DNA of 64,000 bases from NCBI GenBank assembly GCA_947504725.1, contig CANNHN010000007.1:62001-126000 (forward strand), given 5' to 3'. Shown here one piece after another: positions 60,607 through 64,000 of the stretch. A program made the translations under genes and the position numbers. The notes below the pieces were generated by a model that was given only the letters and a program-made list of their open reading frames with translations, made no database searches and was not told the DNA's origin. The first letter of the stretch is position 1. Every line of letters starts with the position of its first letter. This DNA comes from Bacteroidota bacterium. Lineage in GTDB: Bacteria > Bacteroidota > Bacteroidia > 2-12-FULL-35-15.

Positions 60607-61938
60607 ATGTTTGATAAAAAACAATTCGGGAATGATTTCAAATGGGGCGTTTCAACTGCCGCTTACCAAATAGAAGGTGCTCATCTTTCTGATGGGAAAG
60701 GACATTCTATTTGGGATAAATTCTCTAATCAACCAAAAAAAATATTTAAAGGTCATAATGGCAATCATGCTTGCGATTTTTATAATAAATATCGAGATGA
60801 TTTACAGTTGATGAAATATCTAAATATTCCCAACTTTCGTTTTTCATTAGCTTGGTCACGAATTCTTCCAAATGGAACTGGACATGCTAATCAAAAAGGA
60901 ATAGATTTCTATAATAAATTAATTGATCAATCATTAGAGTTTGGGATTGAACCTTGGGTAACTTTATATCATTGGGATTTGCCACAAGCACTCGAAAATA
61001 AAGGCGGTTGGACGAATAGAGAAGTAGTTGGTTGGTTTTCTGATTATGCTGAGTTGTGTGCAAAACAATTTGGCGACAGAGTTAAAAATTGGATGGTCTT
61101 GAATGAACCAATGGTTTTTACTGGAGCAGGATATTTTTTAGGTGTTCATGCCCCAGGGAGAAAAGGTCTCCGAAATTTCATTCCTGCAGTTCATCATGCT
61201 GCACTTTCTCAATCTGTTATAGCAAAGATTATTAAAGACATTTGTCCATTATCTAATGTCGGAACAACTTTTTCTTGTTCTCATTTAGAACCCAATACAA
61301 GTTCAGATAAAGATAGATTAGCAACCATCAAAGTGGATGCATTGATCAACAGACTCTTTATTGAACCATCATTAGGATTAGGTTATCCTACGTCTGATAT
61401 AAAGTTATTGGATAGAATTTATAAATATTTTTTGCCGAATGACGAGCATTTATTGAAACATGATTTTGATTTTGTTGGAATCCAAAATTACACGCGTGAA
61501 ATAGTTACACATTCTTATTTCGTACCATTATTGAATGCTAAATTTATAAAAGCTGAAAAAAGAAAAGTTCCAATTACTCTAATGAATTGGGAGGTTTATC
61601 CGGATGCTCTTTATCAGATTTTAAAAAAATACAGCGCCTATCCTCAAATTAAAAAAATTATTGTTACAGAAAATGGCGCAGCATTTCATGACACTATTTT
61701 TGACGGTAAGGTAAACGATGAATTAAGGACAAGCTATCTGAAAAGCCATATCGGGGAGGTTCTTCGTGCAAAAAACGATGGCGTGAATGTAGGTGGTTAT
61801 TTTGTGTGGACATTTACAGACAATTTTGAATGGGCCGAAGGATTTTACCCCAGATTCGGTTTAGTGCATACAAATTTTAAGACTCAAGAGCGTACTGTTA
61901 AGCAATCAGGATACTGGTATAAAGAATTTCTGCAATAA
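60607..61938 (+). CDS. GH1 beta-glucosidase/glycosidase
   Basis: The track starts at 60556, overlapping the GT gene, but MFDKKQFGNDFKWGVSTAAYQIEGA from ATG 60607 is the family-like N-terminus (443 residues). The (beta/alpha)8 barrel has the acid/base Glu in WMVLNEPMVF and nucleophile Glu in IIVTENGAAFHD; FTDNFEWAEGFYPRFGLVH is the conserved end. It hydrolyses a beta-glycoside, probably in the cytoplasm because no signal peptide is present. Confidence 0.92.
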   Translation: MFDKKQFGNDFKWGVSTAAYQIEGAHLSDGKGHSIWDKFSNQPKKIFKGHNGNHACDFYNKYRDDLQLMKYLNIPNFRFSLAWSRILPNGTGHANQKGIDFYNKLIDQSLEFGIEPWVTLYHWDLPQALENKGGWTNREVVGWFSDYAELCAKQFGDRVKNWMVLNEPMVFTGAGYFLGVHAPGRKGLRNFIPAVHHAALSQSVIAKIIKDICPLSNVGTTFSCSHLEPNTSSDKDRLATIKVDALINRLFIEPSLGLGYPTSDIKLLDRIYKYFLPNDEHLLKHDFDFVGIQNYTREIVTHSYFVPLLNAKFIKAEKRKVPITLMNWEVYPDALYQILKKYSAYPQIKKIIVTENGAAFHDTIFDGKVNDELRTSYLKSHIGEVLRAKNDGVNVGGYFVWTFTDNFEWAEGFYPRFGLVHTNFKTQERTVKQSGYWYKEFLQ

Positions 61939-61944
61939 AATAGC

Positions 61945-62871
61945 CTATAGCTCAACACCCAAAACTAAAACATCATCTGTTTGTTCTACATTTCCCTTCC
62001 ACTCATGAAACATTCGTTCCAATTCTAATTGTTGTGTTTGCATGGAAAGCTTTGCGGTTTTTAATAAAGTAGACTTGAATTTTTTTGTCATAAATTTTTT
62101 ATCGTTCGGCCCACCGAACTGATCAGCATAGCCATCACTGCAGAGGTAAAGTCTGTCACCTTTCTTAAAATTCATACTTTGACTTTCATATCTTCTAATC
62201 GATTCAAGATTCATTCCTCCAATTGGATAATGTGAACCTTCCAAACTTGTGAAATCGTTTTTGGAGATATGATACAAAGGGCGCAGTGCTCCGGCATAGG
62301 TTAAAAATTTTGTATCATAATCTATGCAACATAGTGAAATATCCATCCCGTCAAACGGACGCTTGTCTTCATCTATCAAGTCGTTAGAATAATCAAATGC
62401 TTTTTTTAGTTTATGATCTAAGCGCTGAAGAATGTATGATACATCTGTGTTCTTTTCTTCTATGATAATTTGATTTAATAAGTTGATTCCCAATACTGAC
62501 ATAAATGCACCAGGTATTCCATGTCCTGTGCAATCTACTACAGCAATTATTGTTTTGTTTTCCATTTTTGTAAACCAATAAAAATCACCACTTACAATAT
62601 CTTTTGGTTTGAACAAAATAAATGACTCAGAAAAAAGTCGAAACAAGTGTTTTTCTTTTAACATCATTCCTTCTTGAATTCTTTTAGCATAAATGATACT
62701 ATCATTTAACTCATTGCTTTTTATAGTTTTGATTTTTTCTTTGAGTGCAATCGTCTCTTCAATTTCATAAACTTCTCTAATGGAATCCGTCTGAAATAGT
62801 TTATTAGCAATTGTTTTAAGGAAATAATTGTATTTATGAAAACTGTTTTTGGATGCGAGTACTTGCGTCAT
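61945..62871 (-). CDS. PP2C SpoIIE-type serine phosphatase
   Basis: The 308-residue protein has a helical N-terminal part (residues 1-65) followed by the SpoIIE/PP2C-type domain: PKDIVSGDFYWFTK, VDCTGHGIPGAFMSVLG (metal-binding Asp and Gly), FDGMDISLCCID, LYLCSDGYADQFGG and NVEQTDDVLVLGVEL. Such phosphatases dephosphorylate anti-sigma antagonists or SiaC-type proteins; a SiaC-like gene lies 12 kb away (49523). The first 65 residues are not a recognised sensor domain. Confidence 0.88.
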   Translation of the reverse strand: MTQVLASKNSFHKYNYFLKTIANKLFQTDSIREVYEIEETIALKEKIKTIKSNELNDSIIYAKRIQEGMMLKEKHLFRLFSESFILFKPKDIVSGDFYWFTKMENKTIIAVVDCTGHGIPGAFMSVLGINLLNQIIIEEKNTDVSYILQRLDHKLKKAFDYSNDLIDEDKRPFDGMDISLCCIDYDTKFLTYAGALRPLYHISKNDFTSLEGSHYPIGGMNLESIRRYESQSMNFKKGDRLYLCSDGYADQFGGPNDKKFMTKKFKSTLLKTAKLSMQTQQLELERMFHEWKGNVEQTDDVLVLGVEL

Positions 62872-63285
62872 ATGTCTTTCTTGTTTGGATACAATGTTAC
62901 GGAAACACCTAATTATAGTTGTGTTTGAGGTATGAAGAAATTGTTAATATAGAGAAAGAGAAAAAAATAAACACTAACACTTGTAAATTGTCGACCAAAT
63001 CATATTCTTGAATGTCCTTTTAATATTGTGATGTAAGCGTAATGATTTTTTAATTCTCTTTTCTTTTGTTATAACAATTGTTTTGAGTTAAAACTGTTTT
63101 TAAAATATTTGAATGTAATATATTTAGATTGAATTTTTGTTTTTTAACATTGATAACATTATCTGTGCTTTTTGTTTCTTTTGTTTTTACACTGCAGTAA
63201 GATTAGTAAGCATTGCATAATACTCAGCTATCATTTAAATAAACTTGTCTTATCACTTTTGTTGCGAAACTAAATAGTAAAAAAC
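62872..63285. promoter_or_regulatory. 414-bp divergent intergenic region
   Basis: AT-rich, with no ORF over about 30 codons. A perfect 12-bp palindrome TTGTTATAACAA lies at 63066-63077, overlapped by AACAATTGTT. CACTTTTG at 63254-63261 has one mismatch to the -7 consensus and could serve the next gene. Nothing else is supportable. Confidence 0.4.
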
Positions 63286-64000
63286 ATGAAAAAATCGTAC
63301 ATGAATTTGTTGAAGAAGTTATGCCTAACTTTTGGGCTTATGGGTTGTGTAATTACTGCACAGGCAGGACCTGGATTAATAATATCTGAATTTTTTGTTA
63401 ATCCTTCGGGAACAGATTCTCCATTTGAGTGGGTAGAATTTAGAGCTACAAAATTTATAAACTTTGCAGTTACTCCTTATAGTGTAGTAATTGCTAACAA
63501 TGGAACTGCAACAACAGCAGGTTGGATATCAGGTGGTGTGTTAACCTATGGTTTTAATATTAATACGGGAACGGTAAATCCTGGAGATGTTGTATATGTT
63601 GGTGGTTCATCCATGACACCTACAGGAGTTAAGTTAAGAGCAATCAATACATTAACAACTGGAGGTGATGGATTTGGAAGTTCTTCTTCAGGTCCTTTTG
63701 GAAATGGTGGAGCAAATGCTGATGGGATTGCAGTTTTTGATGCAGACATATCTACACTAACAAATTCTTCTGTTCCAATTGATGCTATTTTTTATGGAGC
63801 TGGTGTTGGAACAGCATTAGTAAATGCAGGAGTAGATGGTTATCAATTACCTATAAGCGATATGTATCCTGGTGGAAAAATACAAACTGGAAGTTTTGTT
63901 GCTGTTGATCCTACTTCATCGGGTGTCACAGTTGTTGCTACCGGAACTTTTGATACTTTAGTTAATGCATATACAGCAAACAGAACGTGGGCTATCGGTG
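63286..64000 (+). CDS. Secreted lamin-tail-domain protein, N-terminal part
   Basis: The gene runs past the window edge; 238 codons are visible. A signal peptide (MNLLKKLCLTFGLMGCVITAQA, after MKKSY) precedes GPGLIISEFFVNPSGTDSPFEWVEFRA, the start of a lamin tail domain (LTD), a beta-sandwich found in many exported Bacteroidota proteins. The following sequence is Gly/Ser/Thr-rich. A T9SS sorting domain may lie beyond the window. The start at 63286 is supported by the signal peptide; the ORF track did not list it because it is open at the end. Confidence 0.8.
   Translation, partial: MKKSYMNLLKKLCLTFGLMGCVITAQAGPGLIISEFFVNPSGTDSPFEWVEFRATKFINFAVTPYSVVIANNGTATTAGWISGGVLTYGFNINTGTVNPGDVVYVGGSSMTPTGVKLRAINTLTTGGDGFGSSSSGPFGNGGANADGIAVFDADISTLTNSSVPIDAIFYGAGVGTALVNAGVDGYQLPISDMYPGGKIQTGSFVAVDPTSSGVTVVATGTFDTLVNAYTANRTWAIG

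Noticed and set aside
62872-63285. Possible small RNA in the 414-bp gap
   Set aside because: No promoter-terminator pair or stable long hairpin was visible; only a 12-bp palindrome, so no RNA gene is claimed.

Overview
The window reads as a low-GC member of the Bacteroidota. The evidence is a type IX secretion (T9SS) C-terminal sorting domain, a TonB-dependent receptor with a carboxypeptidase-like N-terminal domain, DUF5686, DUF4296 and DUF1987/SiaC proteins, Bacteroidetes-type promoters (TTTG-N21-TAnnTTTG) and a weak use of Shine-Dalgarno sites. Order and genus cannot be fixed from the sequence alone. No rRNA, tRNA, CRISPR array, integrase or prophage was seen; most of the window is dense core metabolism.

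Layout. 1-5 kb: the tail of an acyl-CoA thioesterase, an intergenic stretch with three dispersed repeats, then leftward genes for a GT9 glycosyltransferase, CysS, a YwqK-type protein and a TDH-like epimerase. 5-13.5 kb: TrhO rhodanese, a DUF5686 outer-membrane protein, an MMPL/RND transporter, RfbA, a polyprenyl synthase and a thioredoxin-like ferredoxin. 13.4-13.6 kb: a palindromic MITE-like element with 28-bp perfect terminal inverted repeats. 14-23.4 kb: a ferredoxin-type 2-oxoacid oxidoreductase (FAD/NAD/Fe-S reductase, alpha, beta), followed directly by the NAD-linked 2-oxoglutarate dehydrogenase genes odhA-odhB. 23.5-32 kb: a complete arginine operon behind a putative Arg leader peptide: GNAT acyltransferase, argG, argC, argD, argF', argB, argE, argH. 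Residue 90 of the carbamoyltransferase suggests the N-succinyl variant of the pathway. 32-37 kb: asnA divergent from an Lrp/AsnC regulator, then pheA, DAHP synthase-chorismate mutase and proC behind a textbook phenylalanine attenuator.

36.6-49 kb: a TPR/TonB-like gene broken by a frameshift, a lipoprotein, acetyl-CoA synthetase, a mannosyltransferase, dihydroorotase, an acyltransferase, a B12-radical SAM/diiron/hypothetical operon, a VOC protein and an SDR. 49-58.2 kb: a DUF4296 lipoprotein, a SiaC-like protein, a PhoR/PhoB-like two-component pair, a TonB-dependent receptor, a large T9SS cargo protein with Ig-like repeats and a stand-alone receiver related to the nearby response regulator. 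58.5-64 kb: a 41-codon small ORF, a metallophosphoesterase, a glycosyltransferase, a GH1 glycosidase, a SpoIIE-type phosphatase and the start of a lamin-tail-domain secreted protein.

The most striking object is in acs (38645-40993). A 453-bp segment bounded by GC-rich imperfect inverted repeats and a possible 3-bp target duplication sits in frame inside the enzyme. It encodes a DUF559 (PD-(D/E)XK-like, Vsr-related) nuclease domain, and removing it restores a normal-length acetyl-CoA synthetase. It looks like a protein-coding mobile element that inserts in frame into essential genes without splicing. The phenylalanine attenuator, the candidate arginine leader, the 28-bp inverted-repeat element and the histone-like tail on the oxidoreductase alpha subunit are the other main leads.
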